Both the position numbers and the translations under genes were made by a program. Shown piece after piece: positions 7,801 to 22,817 of a stretch of DNA of 34,328 nt. Source of the DNA: Actinomycetota bacterium. GTDB lineage: Bacteria > Actinomycetota > Acidimicrobiia > Acidimicrobiales > CAIXPF01. Numbering within the stretch: position 1 is the first letter of the stretch; each line of letters starts with the position of its first letter. Where the stretch lies: contig VGBO01000024.1 in NCBI GenBank assembly GCA_016870475.1, forward strand, positions 1 to 34,328, read 5' to 3'. The notes below the pieces were generated by a model. It did not search any database. It was not told the origin of the DNA and saw only the letters and a program-made list of their open reading frames with translations.

Positions 7801-9467
7801 ATCGCGCCCTTCTCCGCCCCCTGGGCGAGACGGGCGTACTTGGCGAGCACGCCGCTCGTGTAGCGCGGCTCGGGCAGCTTCCAGTTCGCCTGCCGGGCGG
7901 CGATCGTCGCGTCGTCGACGAGCAGGTCCATCGTGTGGTTCCGCACGTCGATCACGATCCGGTCGCCCTCGGCGACGAACGCGATCGGCCCGCCGTCGAC
8001 CGCCTCCGGCGCGACGTGCCCGACGCAGAACCCGTGCGTCCCGCCGGAGAAACGCCCGTCGGTGATCAGCGCGGCGTCGGACCCACGGCCCGCGCCCTTC
8101 ATGGCGCCGGTGATCGCGAGCATCTCCCGCATCCCCGGGCCACCCTTGGGGCCCTCGTAGCGGATCACGACGATGTCCCCGGGGTTGATCCCGCCGGCGA
8201 GCACCGTCTCGAGCGCATCCTGCTCGCCGTCGAAGACGCGGGCGGTGCCCTCGAACCGGTCGACGTCGATCCCGGCGACCTTCACCACCGCGCCCTGGGG
8301 CGCGAGCGACCCGCGCAGCACCGCGATGCCGCCGACGTCGTGCAACGGACGATCCCAACCGTGGATGACCTCGCCGTCCGGACCGGGCGCCTTCACCATC
8401 TCGAGGTTCTCCGCCACGGTGCGACCGGTGCAGGTGATCTCGTCGAGATGCAGCACGCCGCGCTCGGCGAGCATCTGCATGACGACGGGCACGCCGCCGA
8501 CCCGGTCGATGTCGACCATCTCGTAGCGACCGTGCGGGCGGGTGTCGGCGATGTGGGGCACCTTCGCCGCGATCCGGTTGAAGTCCTCGAGCTCGAGCGG
8601 CACCCGCGCCTCGTACGCGATGGCCAGCAGGTGCAGCACGGCGTTCGTCGACCCGCCGAGCGCCATCACCATCGCGATCGCGTTCTCGAAAGCGGCCTTC
8701 GTGAGGATGTCGCGCGGCCGGATGTTCGCCCGCAGCAGGTTCATCACCGCACGGCCCGACGCGAACGCGAAGTCGTCACGCCGACCGTCCGGAGCCGGCG
8801 CGGATGCCGAACCCGGCAGCGACAACCCGAGCGCCTCGCCGACCGACGCCATCGTGTTCGCCGTGAACATGCCGGCGCAGGAACCCTCCGACGGACACGC
8901 CTTCGACTCGATCTCGTGCAGCTCCTCGGCGGAGATCGACCCGGTCGCGTACGCGCCGACGGCCTCGAACACCGACACGATGTCGAGCATCTGCCCGTTG
9001 TGCTCGCCCGGCAGGATCGACCCGCCGTAGAGGAACACCGTCGGCATGTTGATGCGGGCCGCTGCCATCATCATCCCGGGGAGCGACTTGTCGCAGCCGG
9101 CGAGCGCGACGAGTGCGTCGAGCCGTTCGGCGTGCATCACGCACTCCACCGAGTCGGCGATGATCTCCCGGCTCACGAGCGAGGCGTGCATGCCCTCGTG
9201 CCCCATCGAGATGCCGTCGGACACGGCGATCGTGCAGAACTCGAGCGGGAACCCGCCGGCGTCACGCACCCCGTCCTTCGCCCGCTTGGCGAGCCGGTCG
9301 AGCGGCATGTTGCAGGGGGTGACCTCGTTCCACGACGACGCGACGCCGACCTGCCCCTTCGACCAGTCGTCGTCGGTCATGCCGACGGCACGCAACATCG
9401 CCCGGGCCGGCGCCTTCTGGTAGCCGTCGGTGACCTCGTGGGAACGGGGCTTCATGTTCTCCGCCAT
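7788..9467 (-). CDS. ilvD: Dihydroxy-acid dehydratase IlvD
   Basis: IlvD dehydrates 2,3-dihydroxy-isovalerate and 2,3-dihydroxy-3-methylvalerate to the keto acids of valine and isoleucine synthesis. The 559-residue length suits the shorter IlvD type. The three iron-sulfur ligand cysteines are present: Cys52 (EVTPCNM), Cys125 ([10 protein letters not shown]) and Cys197 (EGSCAGMF). Whether the cluster is 2Fe-2S or 4Fe-4S cannot be read here. I place the start at the ATG at 9467 because a -10 hexamer TAGTGT ends 8 nt upstream, as in a leaderless message. A second in-frame ATG at 9455 is possible but comes 12 nt later. The frame stays open far upstream to 10994 over the MATE gene; that part is antisense shadow. 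No other ilv gene is nearby. Confidence 0.96.
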   Translation of the reverse strand: MAENMKPRSHEVTDGYQKAPARAMLRAVGMTDDDWSKGQVGVASSWNEVTPCNMPLDRLAKRAKDGVRDAGGFPLEFCTIAVSDGISMGHEGMHASLVSREIIADSVECVMHAERLDALVALAGCDKSLPGMMMAAARINMPTVFLYGGSILPGEHNGQMLDIVSVFEAVGAYATGSISAEELHEIESKACPSEGSCAGMFTANTMASVGEALGLSLPGSASAPAPDGRRDDFAFASGRAVMNLLRANIRPRDILTKAAFENAIAMVMALGGSTNAVLHLLAIAYEARVPLELEDFNRIAAKVPHIADTRPHGRYEMVDIDRVGGVPVVMQMLAERGVLHLDEITCTGRTVAENLEMVKAPGPDGEVIHGWDRPLHDVGGIAVLRGSLAPQGAVVKVAGIDVDRFEGTARVFDGEQDALETVLAGGINPGDIVVIRYEGPKGGPGMREMLAITGAMKGAGRGSDAALITDGRFSGGTHGFCVGHVAPEAVDGGPIAFVAEGDRIVIDVRNHTMDLLVDDATIAARQANWKLPEPRYTSGVLAKYARLAQGAEKGAITLA

Positions 9468-9475
9468 GGGCACGG

Positions 9476-9481
9476 ACACTA
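9476..9481 (-). promoter_or_regulatory. Leaderless -10 hexamer of ilvD
   Basis: TAGTGT on the minus strand, 8 nt before the ATG at 9467, with no Shine-Dalgarno. The ilvD -35 region would fall on the MATE -10 at 9501-9506, so the two divergent promoters overlap. Confidence 0.5.
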
Positions 9482-9500
9482 GTGCCGGAGGGCCCACCGG

Positions 9501-9506
9501 TAGGCT
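9501..9506 (+). promoter_or_regulatory. Leaderless -10 hexamer of the MATE gene
   Basis: TAGGCT, 9 nt before the ATG at 9516; no Shine-Dalgarno in between. Its -35 region would cover the ilvD -10 at 9476-9481. Confidence 0.5.
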
Positions 9507-9515
9507 CCGCGCCCG

Positions 9516-10850
9516 ATGGGTGTGCGCCGACCCGATGTCCTGCGTCCCGACCCCTCCGACCGGGAGTTGTGGCGGCTCACCGTGCCGGCGTTCGGTTCCC
9601 TCGTCGCCGAACCGCTGTACGTGCTCGTCGACACGGCGGTCGTCGGCCATCTCGGCACCGAGGAGCTCGGCGGACTCGCGCTCGCCTCGGCGATCCTGCT
9701 CACCGGCTACGCCGTGTTCATCTTCCTCGCGTACGGCACGACGGCGGCCGTCGCGCGTCTCCTCGGCGCGGGCGAGCAACGGCGGGCCGCCGAGCAGGCA
9801 ATCCAGGGTCTGTGGCTCGCCGCGGGCCTCGGTGTGGTGCTCGCGCTCGCCGGCGTCCTCGGCGGCCGGTCGCTCATCGCGCTGCTCGGCGGCCGCGACG
9901 AGATCGCTGCCCACGCCTGGACCTACCTGAGCATCAGCCTGGTGGGCGTGCCCGCGCTGCTCGTCGGCCTCGCCGGGGTCGGCTACCTGCGCGGCCTGCG
10001 CGACACCCGCACCCCGCTCGTGCTCGCCGTCGGCACCGCCGTCGGGAACGGGGTCCTCGAGGTCGTGCTCATCTTCGGGTTCGGGTACGGGATCGGGGCC
10101 TCCGCCCTCGCCACCGTCGTCGCCCAGACCGTCGCCGCCTCGGTGTTCGCCGCCCGGGTGGTCGGCGCCGCCCGCCGCCACGGCGCCCCCCTCGGGCCGC
10201 AACTCGGCGCCATCCGTCGGCTGCTCGTCGTCGGGGTCCACCTCCTCGTCCGCACCGCCGCCCTCCGCGGCTCGCTTCTCGCCGGTGTGGCCGTCGCCGC
10301 CGGCCTCGGCGGGGCCGAGCTCGCCGCCTACGAGATCGGCTTCCAGCTCTGGACCCTCGGCGCGCTCGCGCTCGACGCCGTCGCCATCGCCGCACAGACC
10401 GTCGTCGGCGGCGCACTCGGCGCCGGGGACGCGGTGGCCGCACGGCGACTCGCGGCCCGGGCGATCCTGTGGTCGACCCTCGCAGGCGGCGTGCTCGGCG
10501 GCGCGCTGGCCGTCGGGCGCGGCGTCCTCCCCGGCGTGTTCACGCCCGACCCCGACGTCGCCGCCCTGCTCGCCGGCACGCTCGTGCTCGTCGCACTCGC
10601 CCAGCCGCTCAACGGCGTCGTGTTCGCCCTCGACGGCATCCTGATCGGCGCCGGGGACCAGCGGTACGTCGCCGGGGCCATGGCCGTGGCGTTCGCCGCG
10701 TTCCTGCCGGCGGCCTACGCGGTCGGCCAGGGTCGCGGCGGTCTCGCCGGGCTGTGGGCCGCGCTCCTGTGGTTCATGGTGGTGCGGGCCCTCGGACTCG
10801 GCCTGCGGTTCCGCGGCGACCGCTGGGCGGTCGTCGGCGCCGTCAGGTGA
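9516..10850 (+). CDS. MATE family efflux transporter (DinF-like)
   Basis: A 444-residue membrane protein with about twelve hydrophobic segments and the MATE hallmarks: [27 protein letters not shown] in the first helices, then [13 protein letters not shown], and the repeated half starting near residue 240. MATE carriers export cationic drugs or metabolites using a proton or sodium gradient. The early [15 protein letters not shown] sequence is closest in feel to DinF-type members, which is an impression and not a search result. Start at the ATG 9516, 9 nt after a -10 hexamer. Its final 8 bases overlap the tail of the convergent histidine phosphatase gene. Confidence 0.9.
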   Translation: MGVRRPDVLRPDPSDRELWRLTVPAFGSLVAEPLYVLVDTAVVGHLGTEELGGLALASAILLTGYAVFIFLAYGTTAAVARLLGAGEQRRAAEQAIQGLWLAAGLGVVLALAGVLGGRSLIALLGGRDEIAAHAWTYLSISLVGVPALLVGLAGVGYLRGLRDTRTPLVLAVGTAVGNGVLEVVLIFGFGYGIGASALATVVAQTVAASVFAARVVGAARRHGAPLGPQLGAIRRLLVVGVHLLVRTAALRGSLLAGVAVAAGLGGAELAAYEIGFQLWTLGALALDAVAIAAQTVVGGALGAGDAVAARRLAARAILWSTLAGGVLGGALAVGRGVLPGVFTPDPDVAALLAGTLVLVALAQPLNGVVFALDGILIGAGDQRYVAGAMAVAFAAFLPAAYAVGQGRGGLAGLWAALLWFMVVRALGLGLRFRGDRWAVVGAVR

Positions 10851-11550
10851 GCGCCTGGGCGCGGCTCGAGAACCCGCCGAGGTGCGACGTGTCGTTGTAC
10901 GCCCGCAGCTTCCAGTCCTCGCCCCGGACGACGAGATGGTGGATCGAACCGTTGTCGGCGCCGGTGAACGCGAACGGCTGCGACCCGGTCGCATGCGCGA
11001 GGAGCGCCCCGATGACCCCGCCGTGCACGAAAACCGCCACCCGCTCGTCGGGGTGTCGGCCGTGGATGCGGTCGATCGCCCCGACGCACCGGCGGCGCAG
11101 CTGGTCGAAACTCTCCGCGCCTGGGATGACCCCCCAGTCCTGACGCTGCTGCATCTCGACGTAGAGCGGGTCGAGGTCGGCGGCCTTCTTTCGCAGCAGT
11201 CCGCCCTCCCACTCGCCGAGGTGGATCTCCCGGAGGTCGGCCTCCACCGCCGGCGTGATGCCGAGCGCCGTGGCGAGCGGCGCCGCCGTCTGGTGGGTGC
11301 GCACGAGGGTCGTCACGTAGATGGCGTGGATGACCTCGTCCCGCAGCCGCTGCCCGACCTGCTCCGCCTGGGCGAGCCCGTCGGGCGCGAGCGGCGGGTT
11401 GCCGTGACCGTCGACCCGTTCGAAGGGCTGTTCCGGCCGGAACGGCGCCGACTCGCCGTGACGGACGAGCAGGATCTCCGTGCTCCCCGGCTCCGGCTGG
11501 AACCGGATCTGCCGGATCGCCACGCCGGACGGTTCGTGCTGTGTGCTCAC
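10843..11550 (-). CDS. Histidine phosphatase family protein (phosphoglycerate mutase-like)
   Basis: This 235-residue protein has the catalytic RHG at 30-32 (LLVRHGES), the conserved HLGEWEGG segment and the second histidine His176 in VFVHGGVIG. These define the histidine phosphatase superfamily, which includes cofactor-dependent phosphoglycerate mutases, alpha-ribazole phosphatase (CobC) and broad phosphatases. The specific substrate cannot be told. It starts with GTG at 11550, 8 nt after TAGCCT; the first three bases of that hexamer are the TAG stop of gatB. It therefore probably has its own leaderless promoter built into the end of gatB, in addition to any read-through from gatCAB. It ends inside the last 8 bases of the MATE gene. 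Confidence 0.88.
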   Translation of the reverse strand: MSTQHEPSGVAIRQIRFQPEPGSTEILLVRHGESAPFRPEQPFERVDGHGNPPLAPDGLAQAEQVGQRLRDEVIHAIYVTTLVRTHQTAAPLATALGITPAVEADLREIHLGEWEGGLLRKKAADLDPLYVEMQQRQDWGVIPGAESFDQLRRRCVGAIDRIHGRHPDERVAVFVHGGVIGALLAHATGSQPFAFTGADNGSIHHLVVRGEDWKLRAYNDTSHLGGFSSRAQALT

Positions 11551-11558
11551 GGACGGCG

Positions 11559-11564
11559 AGGCTA
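11559..11564 (-). promoter_or_regulatory. Leaderless -10 hexamer fused to the gatB stop codon
   Basis: TAGCCT on the minus strand: bases 11564-11562 are the TAG stop of gatB and the whole hexamer lies 8 nt before the phosphatase GTG at 11550. No Shine-Dalgarno is present. Confidence 0.5.
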
Positions 11565-12994
11565 CCCGCCCGCTCGGGCGGCGAGCAGCGCGGTGACCGC
11601 CTTGCCGTCGGCCTGACCCCGGGTCTGCTTCATGACCTGTCCGACGAAGAACCCCGTGAGCTTGCCGCGGGCGCGTTCGTCGCCCTCGACGTAGCGGGAC
11701 CACTCCTCGGGGTTCGCCGCGATCACCGCGTCGACCGCCCCTGCGAGGGCGTCCGACGCCATCGCCTCGTAACCCTTCGCCGCGGCGATCGCCGCAGGAT
11801 CCCCGGACCCGCCCTCCGCGACCAGGGTCGCGAGCACGTCCTTGGTCTGCGTCGCCGTGAGCGCGCCGGACGTCTCGAGCGCGACGAGTGCGGCGAACGA
11901 CAAGGCGGTCAGGGCGTCCGCACCGTCGACCGCGAGGTTGTGCTCGATGTGGGTGAGCACCCGGTCCGCATCGGCGCCGAGGGCGATCGCCGCGACCGCC
12001 AGACCGTCGAGACCTCGGGCGACGGCCACCACGACCTCACCGTCGGACGGCGGTCGTCCCGCCGCGTCGGCGAGCGTGCGACGACGGTCCGCCGGCAGCG
12101 GGGGCAGCGCCGCACGGATCTCCTCGACCCACGCCGGGTCGGGCACGACGGGGACGAGATCCGGTTCGAGGAAGTAGCGGTAGTCCTCCGCGTCCTCCTT
12201 CGACCGACCCGAGAGCGTGCGCCCCGACGCCTCGTCCCAGTGTCGGGTCTCCTGGCGGATCGCCTCCCCGGCCTCGAGCAGTTCGACCTGTCGGGCGGCC
12301 TCGTAGTCGATCGCCCGGCCGAGCGAGCGCAGCGAGTTCACGTTCTTGATCTCGCAGCGCGTCCCGAAGGGGTCGCCGGGCCGTCGCACCGACACGTTCG
12401 CGTCGACCCGGAGCGATCCTTCCTCCATCTTCCCGTCCGACGCACCGATCGCCACGAGGACCTGCCGGAGCTCCTCCACGTAGGCCCGGGCGTCCTCGGA
12501 GTTGCGCAGGTCCGGCTCGCCCACGATCTCGAGGAGCGGCACGCCGGCCCGGTTGTAGTCCACGAGCGCGTGGTCGGCTCCGCCGATCCGGCCGCTGCCA
12601 CCGACGTGGGTCGTCTTGCCGGTGTCCTCCTCGAGATGCGCCCGCGTGATCCCCACCCGCGTCCCCGACGGCAGCTCGAGCCACCCTCCAACGTTGATCG
12701 GCTCGTCGAACTGCGAGATCTGGAAGTCCTTCGGCATGTCCGGATAGAAGTAGTTCTTCCGGGCGAAGGTCGACGGACGGACGTCGCAGTGCAACGCGAG
12801 ACCCACCCGGACTGCGAGCTCGACCGCACGTTCGTTCAGCACCGGCAGCGACCCCGGCAACCCCAGACTCGTCGGATCGACGTTCGTGTTCGGCGCCGCA
12901 CCGAACCGGTTCGGCGCAGCGGAGAACAACTTGGTCTCGGTCGCGAGCTCGACGTGCACCTCGAGGCCGATCACCGTCTCCCAGCCGTCGGTCG

Positions 12995-12998
<4 letters not shown>
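11562..12998 (-). CDS. gatB: Asp-tRNA(Asn)/Glu-tRNA(Gln) amidotransferase subunit B
   Basis: GatB (478 residues) binds mischarged Glu-tRNA(Gln) or Asp-tRNA(Asn) and activates the acyl group with ATP, taking ammonia from GatA. The N-terminal signature IGLEVHVEL, the [14 protein letters not shown] loop, the [22 protein letters not shown] region and the C-terminal helical/YqeY-like tail are all intact. Length is normal for the family. The ATG at 12998 overlaps the gatA stop (ATGA), with GGAGGCGG just upstream inside gatA. Its TAG stop doubles as the start of the -10 hexamer of the next gene. The presence of gatCAB implies that the organism makes at least one of Gln-tRNA or Asn-tRNA indirectly. 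Confidence 0.97.
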
Positions 12999-14421
<1,423 letters not shown>

Positions 14422-14425
<4 letters not shown>

Positions 14426-14724
14426 GGCTCCTCCCCGAGCACCGCCGGCACCCGGAACCGACCGTCCTCCGCGGACGGGGCCGCCGCGAGCACCTCGTCG
14501 CGGTCGAGCACCAACCCGACCACGTCGGCGCGGAACACGTTCCGCAACGGCAACGGGTGGGCCGTCGGCGGCACCCCCTCGAGATCGAGCGCCTCGATGT
14601 CGGCGACGTGGTCCAACACGGCACCGAGCTGTTCCGTGGCGCGGTCGAGCTCGTCGTCGTCGAGATCGAGCAGCGCGAGCCGGGCGACGTGCGCGACGTC
14701 CTGGCGCGAGATCCGGGCGGGCAT
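14422..14724 (-). CDS. gatC: Asp-tRNA(Asn)/Glu-tRNA(Gln) amidotransferase subunit C
   Basis: A 100-residue protein with the classic GatC start ([22 protein letters not shown]) and the C-terminal [10 protein letters not shown] segment that wraps around GatA and holds the GatA/GatB interface. The ATG at 14724 is 8 nt after a TAGCAT hexamer and has no Shine-Dalgarno, so the operon message is probably leaderless. It is the first gene of the gatCAB operon and is divergent from the SCP2-like gene, with 55 bp between the start codons. Confidence 0.95.
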
Positions 14725-14732
14725 GGCGTCGC

Positions 14733-14738
14733 ATGCTA
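14733..14738 (-). promoter_or_regulatory. Leaderless -10 hexamer of gatCAB
   Basis: TAGCAT on the minus strand, 8 nt before the gatC ATG at 14724. Its upstream region is shared with the divergent hexamer at 14767. Confidence 0.5.
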
Positions 14739-14766
14739 GGGGGCGCCACCCGGGCCGGACCGACCG

Positions 14767-14772
14767 TAGGCT
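14767..14772 (+). promoter_or_regulatory. Leaderless -10 hexamer of the SCP2-like gene
   Basis: TAGGCT, 7 nt before the GTG at 14780, with no ribosome-binding site. It is the same hexamer as that of the MATE gene. Confidence 0.5.
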
Positions 14773-14779
14773 CGGCGCC

Positions 14780-15202
14780 GTGAGCGAGCAGCACCCCTTC
14801 CTGTCCACCGCCTGGATCGAGGCGGCACGAGCCCTCGGCGAGACCTACCGAGGGCGGATCACCCCACCGGCGATCCCGATCCGCATGAACCAGGTGATCA
14901 CCGAGACCCCCGACGGTGCCGACATCCTCGCCCACCTCGACAACGCCGACGGTGAACTGCTGATCGAGCTCGGCCACCTCGACGAGGCCGAACTGACGGT
15001 CACCGTGGACTACGCCACGGCCCGGGCGATCTTCGTCGACGGCGACGCCGCCGCGGCGATGGCCGCGTTCCTCGCCGGCAAGATCCGCGTCGAGGGCGAC
15101 GTCACCCGCCTGCTGCTCCTGCAGGCGCAGACCCAGCAGGCCGACGTCGATCCGCTCGCCCACGAGCTGCACGCGCGGATCAAGGAGATGACCGCCCCCT
15201 GA
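14780..15202 (+). CDS. SCP2 sterol-carrier-like domain protein
   Basis: A small 140-residue protein whose middle and C-terminal part ([19 protein letters not shown], then [22 protein letters not shown]) matches the SCP2 fold: a lipid-binding domain with the typical F-x-G-K-I-x-V-x-G-D strand-turn. Stand-alone SCP2 proteins may carry hydrophobic ligands or act as subunits beside oxidoreductases and thioesterases; nothing nearby shows a partner. No signal peptide or membrane segment, so it is cytosolic. The GTG at 14780 is 7 nt after a -10 hexamer. The gene converges on the PASTA kinase gene with 13 bp between them. Confidence 0.82.
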   Translation: MSEQHPFLSTAWIEAARALGETYRGRITPPAIPIRMNQVITETPDGADILAHLDNADGELLIELGHLDEAELTVTVDYATARAIFVDGDAAAAMAAFLAGKIRVEGDVTRLLLLQAQTQQADVDPLAHELHARIKEMTAP

Positions 15203-15215
15203 GGGCGCGACCCGA

Positions 15216-17123
15216 TCAGTTCTGCTGGGTGATGATGCGGATCGGCGACCCCTTCGGTCGCTGCGCCCCCGCAGGTGGGTCGGTGGCGAGCACCCGCCCA
15301 CCCGACGGTCCGACGATCGCCGTGACCGTCCACCCGGCGGCCACCAGCTGATCCTCGGCCTCCCGGCCGGTCAGCCCGCTGAGGTCGGGCACCGTGAGCG
15401 GTGGCGGCCCCGACGACACGACGACCTCGACCGCGGAACCCTTCTGCACCGCGGTGCCCGCGACGGGCCCGGTGCGGATCACGCGGCCGGCCGGCACGGT
15501 CTCGCTCGCCTCCGCGACATCGACGACGACGAGTCCGAGCGCGGTGAGCTCCGCCCGGGCCTCCTCCGGCGTCGCGCCGGCGTAGGAGCGCAACTCCCGG
15601 AGCTTGGGGCCGACCGACACCGTCACCGACACGGTGGTTCCCCGGTCCACGAGCGTGCCCACCCCGTCGATCTGCAGGATCGTGCCCGGCGCAGCAGCCT
15701 CGTCGAACCCGTCGACCCGTCGGAGGGTGAGTCCGGCCGTGGCGAACGCGTCGACGACGACCGGGTCGTCGACCGCCCGGCCGACGAGCGGGGGCACCGC
15801 GACCTGGGTCGGACCGACCACCCGGACGAGCGTCAGGGTGCCGCCCTCACGCAGGCGTTGCCCCGGTGCCGGGGACTGTCGGAGGACGGTCCCGACGGCC
15901 GCGTCGTCGGAGCGTTCGTCGACAAGGTCGAGTTCCCAGCCCGTCTCTCCCGCAGCGATCTCCGCCCGCACGTCGGCCACGGCCCGGCCGACGAAGGACG
16001 GCACCGGCGCCGACGGTGCGAGCAACGCGAACCGGCCCGTCACCCCACCGACGAGCACGGCGGCGGTCAGTAGCGCGACGAGGACGAGGCCGAGCCCGGC
16101 GACGCGCGCCGGCCCGAACCGTCGGCGCCGGGCGGCGACGAGGGCGACGGTCGTCGGGTCGGGGTCGACCGACGGCCCGGTGGCGGGCACGCCGACCACG
16201 GTCGTCGCGTCACCGGCAGCGGTCGGCGCGGCGGAACCGATGGCACCGGGGAGACGGAGCGGCGCCGGTGCTGGGAGGTGCTCGGCGGCGCGGAGGAGCG
16301 CTTGGCCGAACTGCGCCGCGCTCGACCGGACCGCAGGGTCGGCGCTCCCCGCGGCGACGAGCGCCGGGGCGAGCGGGCCGAACCGGGCGGGGTCGACCTC
16401 GACGTCCGCCCCGGCACGGAGCCGGAGCGTCGCGGCGGGGTCCGCACCGACGCCGGGGACGGTGCCCGTCACGCACTCGACGAGCACGAGAGCGAGCGAG
16501 TACACGTCGGAGCGGCCGTCGAGCGGCGCAGCGGCCGCCTGCTCGGGCGAGAGGTAGCGGACGGTGCCGAGCACCACGCCCTCCGGTTCGGTGTGGGAGG
16601 ACTCCGCGAAGGCCCGGGCGAGACCGAAATCCGCGATGCGGAGGCGGCCGTCCTCGCCGAACAGGAGGTTCGCCGGCTTCACGTCGCGGTGCACGAACCC
16701 GCGACCGTGGGCGTAGTGCAGCCCACGACAGGCCTGCAGGCCGACGGCGAGCGCCTGCGAAGGGGTCAGCCGCTCCCCGGTGTCGAGCAGGTCCCGCAGG
16801 CTGCCCCCCTCGAGCAGCTCGGTGACGAGGTAGGGGACGGCGGTCGGGTCGTCGTCGGCACCGTCGCGACCCCAGTCGTGCACGGCGACGACGTTCGGGT
16901 GGTTGAGCGCCGCGGCGGCCTGCGCCTCGGCGTGGAACCGGCGCACGAACACGGCGTCGGCAGCGAGACCGGGGTGGAGCACCTTCACGGCGACGCGGCG
17001 ACCGAGCCGCACGTCCTCGGCCGCATACACGGTCGCCGAGCCCCCCGCACCGATGGGTCGGAGCAGGCGGTACCGGCCGCCGAGCACGCGGCCGCCGAGA
17101 TCGACGGGGTGCACAACCGCCAC
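15216..17123 (-). CDS. PknB-type Ser/Thr kinase with four PASTA repeats
   Basis: A 635-residue membrane kinase. The N-terminal Hanks-type domain (about 10-270) has the P-loop IGAGGSATV, the ATP lysine Lys47 in VAVKVL, the catalytic Asp147 in HRDVKPAN and Asp165 of DFG. An alanine/proline linker leads to one membrane segment at about 342-364. Outside the cell there are four PASTA repeats (about 373-635), which in PknB/Stk1 proteins sense muropeptides or lipid II and control growth and division. The usual partners (pknA, rodA, pbpA, fhaAB, pstP) are not adjacent. I prefer the GTG at 17123, 8 nt after TACCGT; a GTG at 17144 would add seven residues but lies upstream of the predicted -10. Confidence 0.93.
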   Translation of the reverse strand: MAVVHPVDLGGRVLGGRYRLLRPIGAGGSATVYAAEDVRLGRRVAVKVLHPGLAADAVFVRRFHAEAQAAAALNHPNVVAVHDWGRDGADDDPTAVPYLVTELLEGGSLRDLLDTGERLTPSQALAVGLQACRGLHYAHGRGFVHRDVKPANLLFGEDGRLRIADFGLARAFAESSHTEPEGVVLGTVRYLSPEQAAAAPLDGRSDVYSLALVLVECVTGTVPGVGADPAATLRLRAGADVEVDPARFGPLAPALVAAGSADPAVRSSAAQFGQALLRAAEHLPAPAPLRLPGAIGSAAPTAAGDATTVVGVPATGPSVDPDPTTVALVAARRRRFGPARVAGLGLVLVALLTAAVLVGGVTGRFALLAPSAPVPSFVGRAVADVRAEIAAGETGWELDLVDERSDDAAVGTVLRQSPAPGQRLREGGTLTLVRVVGPTQVAVPPLVGRAVDDPVVVDAFATAGLTLRRVDGFDEAAAPGTILQIDGVGTLVDRGTTVSVTVSVGPKLRELRSYAGATPEEARAELTALGLVVVDVAEASETVPAGRVIRTGPVAGTAVQKGSAVEVVVSSGPPPLTVPDLSGLTGREAEDQLVAAGWTVTAIVGPSGGRVLATDPPAGAQRPKGSPIRIITQQN

Positions 17124-17131
17124 GGACGGAC

Positions 17132-17137
17132 ACGGTA
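17132..17137 (-). promoter_or_regulatory. Leaderless -10 hexamer of the PASTA kinase gene
   Basis: TACCGT on the minus strand, 8 nt before the GTG at 17123; no Shine-Dalgarno. The same hexamer precedes glgB. Confidence 0.45.
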
Positions 17138-17203
17138 CTGCCACCCACGGTGGTCACCGTGGACCCCGGATACGGACAGGGCCCGGCCGTGCACCACACT
17201 GGG

Positions 17204-20736
<3,533 letters not shown>

Positions 20737-20785
20737 GCCGACCTCCCCAGCTTCCCCGGACCTCCGACGGGTCCGCAGGACCAGG

Positions 20786-20791
20786 ACGGTA
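20786..20791 (-). promoter_or_regulatory. -10 hexamer of the MetE-like gene
   Basis: TACCGT on the minus strand, about 50 nt before the GTG at 20736, predicting a leader of roughly 40 nt that contains the GGGGAGG ribosome-binding site. Confidence 0.35.
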
Positions 20792-20870
20792 GCGATCCCA
20801 CCCGACGCGGTGCGAACCCGCCCGCGACGCAACCGCACCCGCCGGCTGGCCGACCGGCACCTCCCTGGAG

Positions 20871-20876
20871 CACGAT
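20871..20876 (+). promoter_or_regulatory. Possible leaderless -10 of the six-helix membrane protein gene
   Basis: CACGAT, 9 nt before the ATG at 20886. It fits the window's pattern except for C in place of the first T, so it is a weaker match. Confidence 0.25.
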
Positions 20877-20885
20877 CTCCGGACC

Positions 20886-21761
20886 ATGTCCACCCGCCTG
20901 CGCCCCGTCATCGTCCTGGCGGTGCTGTGCTGGGTGGCCCTCCCCCTCACCGCGGGTGCTGCGATCGGTTCCGCGCTCGCCGACTCCCCGAGCGCCGTGC
21001 GGACGGTCGCGTTCGTCCTCGCCTGGGGCGCCTGGGTGGCCGGCCTCGCCGCGCTGCTGCTCCCGCACCCGCTCGGGGTGACCGTGCTCCGCGTCTGCGC
21101 CGTAGCCGTCGTGGGCGGCACCGCCTGGGCGACCGTGGTCGCACCCGGAGCGACCCTGCACCTCGTCGGCCTCGCCGTCGCCGCCCTCGCCGCCGGTACG
21201 ACCCAGCACCCCGAACTCGTCGACCGATGCGTCGACGGCGGCTCCTACGGTCCGGAACGACGCTTCGCCCTGCGGACCCCGGTCGTGCTGCTCGCCGGGC
21301 CGGTGCCCCTCGCCGCGGCGGTGGTCGCGGCCGGCCTCGGCACGGGTCCGCTGCTCGTCGCGGCAGGGCGGATCGTCCCCGGCGTCGTCGCTCTCGTCGT
21401 GGGCCTCCCCGCCGCAGTCGCCGCCGGGCGGGCGCTCCACGGGCTCGCCGCACGGATCCTCGTGTTCGTGCCCGCCGGGTTCGTGCTGGCCGACCGGGCG
21501 GCGCTCGTCGACCCGGTCCTCGTGCGTGCCGCTTCGCTCGACCGGCTCGGTGTCGCCGAGCGGACGACGACCGCGACCGACCTGACCCTCGGCGCCGCCG
21601 GGCTCGTCCTCGAGGCCGACCTCGCCGGGCCGATGACGGTCGGGCGACGATCGGGTCGCCGGGACGCCACCACCACGGAGCTCTCGGCGTTCCTCTTCAG
21701 CCCGCTCCGCCCCGGGGCGTTCCTCGGGGAGGCCGCCGCCCGAGGTCTGCGGGTCGGCTGA
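20886..21761 (+). CDS. Six-helix membrane protein of unknown function
   Basis: I do not recognise this 291-residue protein. The first 200 or so residues hold about six hydrophobic segments: near 8-28, 39-60, 62-84, 90-105, 134-160 and 165-190. The C-terminal third is soluble, alanine-rich and somewhat charged (DRLGVAERTTTATDLTLG, GRRSGRRDATTTELS). No cysteine or histidine cluster or known transporter signature is visible. It stands alone between two minus-strand blocks, so context gives no clue. The ATG start is the first that includes the whole first helix. It converges on mnmA with 3 bp between the stop codons. Confidence 0.72.
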   Translation: MSTRLRPVIVLAVLCWVALPLTAGAAIGSALADSPSAVRTVAFVLAWGAWVAGLAALLLPHPLGVTVLRVCAVAVVGGTAWATVVAPGATLHLVGLAVAALAAGTTQHPELVDRCVDGGSYGPERRFALRTPVVLLAGPVPLAAAVVAAGLGTGPLLVAAGRIVPGVVALVVGLPAAVAAGRALHGLAARILVFVPAGFVLADRAALVDPVLVRAASLDRLGVAERTTTATDLTLGAAGLVLEADLAGPMTVGRRSGRRDATTTELSAFLFSPLRPGAFLGEAAARGLRVG

Positions 21762-21769
21762 TCCTCAGC
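21757..21769. terminator. Short hairpin between the convergent 20886 and mnmA genes
   Basis: GCTGA-TCC-TCAGC, five pairs and a three-base loop. The TGA of the plus-strand gene sits in one arm and the mnmA stop in the other. No T-tract; a stem this short could arise by chance. Confidence 0.25.
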
Positions 21770-22817
21770 GGGCGGTACCACCGCCGAGCACCTCGTCGGG
21801 CGCGTCGGCGTCGTAGCAGACGACGGACTGCCCGGGGGCGACGCGCCGTTGCGGTTCCTCCCATCGCAGCGCCACCGCGCCCGGGTGGTGGGCCACGCGG
21901 GCGACGGCGACGCGGCCGTGTGCAGAGCACTGCACGAGCACCCGTTCCCCGTCCGCCGGGGGGCCGTCGGCCCAGACCGGGTCCCCGAGCACGACCTCCC
22001 GGACGAGGGTCGCCTCGGGCGGGCCGACCACGACGGTCGCACCGGCGACGTCGACGTCCACCACGTACCGGCCGGCCGCTGCGCCGGCGAGCCCGAGCCC
22101 CCGTCGCTGTCCGAGCGTCACGAGCTGCACAGCCTCGACGCTGCCCACCTCGACACCGTCGAGGTCCACGATCCGGGCCGGCCGCAGCGGGATCCGCTCC
22201 CCGAGGAACGTCCGCCGGCCGCCGTCGCCGGCGATGAAGCACACGTCCTGGGAGTCCGGCTTGGCCGCGGTGCGCAATCCCGCCGCCGCGGCGATCGCCC
22301 GCACGTCGGCCTTGGTGCGGTCACCGACCGGGAACACCAGGCGGTCGAGCACGTGCCCGGTGAGCATGTGGAGCACGTAGGACTGGTCCTTCGCCGGGTC
22401 GAGTCCCCGCCCGACGCGCCGGGTCCCGTCGGGCCGCACGACCACCCGGGCGTGGTGGCCGGTCGCCACGGCGTCGAAGCCGAGCGCCGCCGCCCGGGCG
22501 ACGAGCAGGTCGAACTTCACGTGCCGGTTGCACTCGATGCAGGGGTTCGGCGTCCGGCCGGCGACGTGGTCGGCGACGTAGGGGGCGACGACGTGGGTCT
22601 CGAAGGCCTCGGCGAAATCGAAGACGTGGTGGTCGACGCCGATGCGGTCGGCGACCCGTCGGGCGTCGTCGACGTCGGCGACGGAACAGCAGCCCCGGTC
22701 GGCTGGACCACCCCACAGGCGCAGCGTGACCCCGACGACCTCGTGGCCGTCACGGTGCAGCAGGTGGGCGGCGACGGAGGAGTCGACCCCACCGGACATC
22801 GCGACGAGCACCCTCAC
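21765..22817 (-). CDS. mnmA: tRNA-specific 2-thiouridylase MnmA
   Basis: MnmA makes the 2-thio group of uridine 34 in Lys, Glu and Gln tRNAs, using ATP and sulfur passed from a cysteine desulfurase. The 350-residue protein has the PP-loop MSGGVDSS at the N-terminus, the catalytic Cys93 in PNPCIECN and the persulfide-bearing Cys193 in SQDVCFI, both at the family positions. The GTG at 22817 overlaps the desulfurase stop by GTGA and has GGGAGG about 7 nt upstream, so the two proteins are made together. That pairing suggests direct sulfur transfer without the Tus relay of enteric bacteria (inference). Confidence 0.96.
   Translation of the reverse strand: MRVLVAMSGGVDSSVAAHLLHRDGHEVVGVTLRLWGGPADRGCCSVADVDDARRVADRIGVDHHVFDFAEAFETHVVAPYVADHVAGRTPNPCIECNRHVKFDLLVARAAALGFDAVATGHHARVVVRPDGTRRVGRGLDPAKDQSYVLHMLTGHVLDRLVFPVGDRTKADVRAIAAAAGLRTAAKPDSQDVCFIAGDGGRRTFLGERIPLRPARIVDLDGVEVGSVEAVQLVTLGQRRGLGLAGAAAGRYVVDVDVAGATVVVGPPEATLVREVVLGDPVWADGPPADGERVLVQCSAHGRVAVARVAHHPGAVALRWEEPQRRVAPGQSVVCYDADAPDEVLGGGTAR

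Noticed and set aside
9468-10994. N-terminal extension of ilvD through the MATE gene
   Set aside because: The extension is low-complexity (Gly, Glu, Asp, Arg), antisense to MATE, and a promoter and ATG at 9467 give the normal IlvD start.
15193-15207. Hairpin CGCCC / GGGCG as a terminator between the SCP2 gene and the kinase gene
   Set aside because: Only five pairs, all G-C, within a GC-rich tail and without a T-tract; too weak to list separately.
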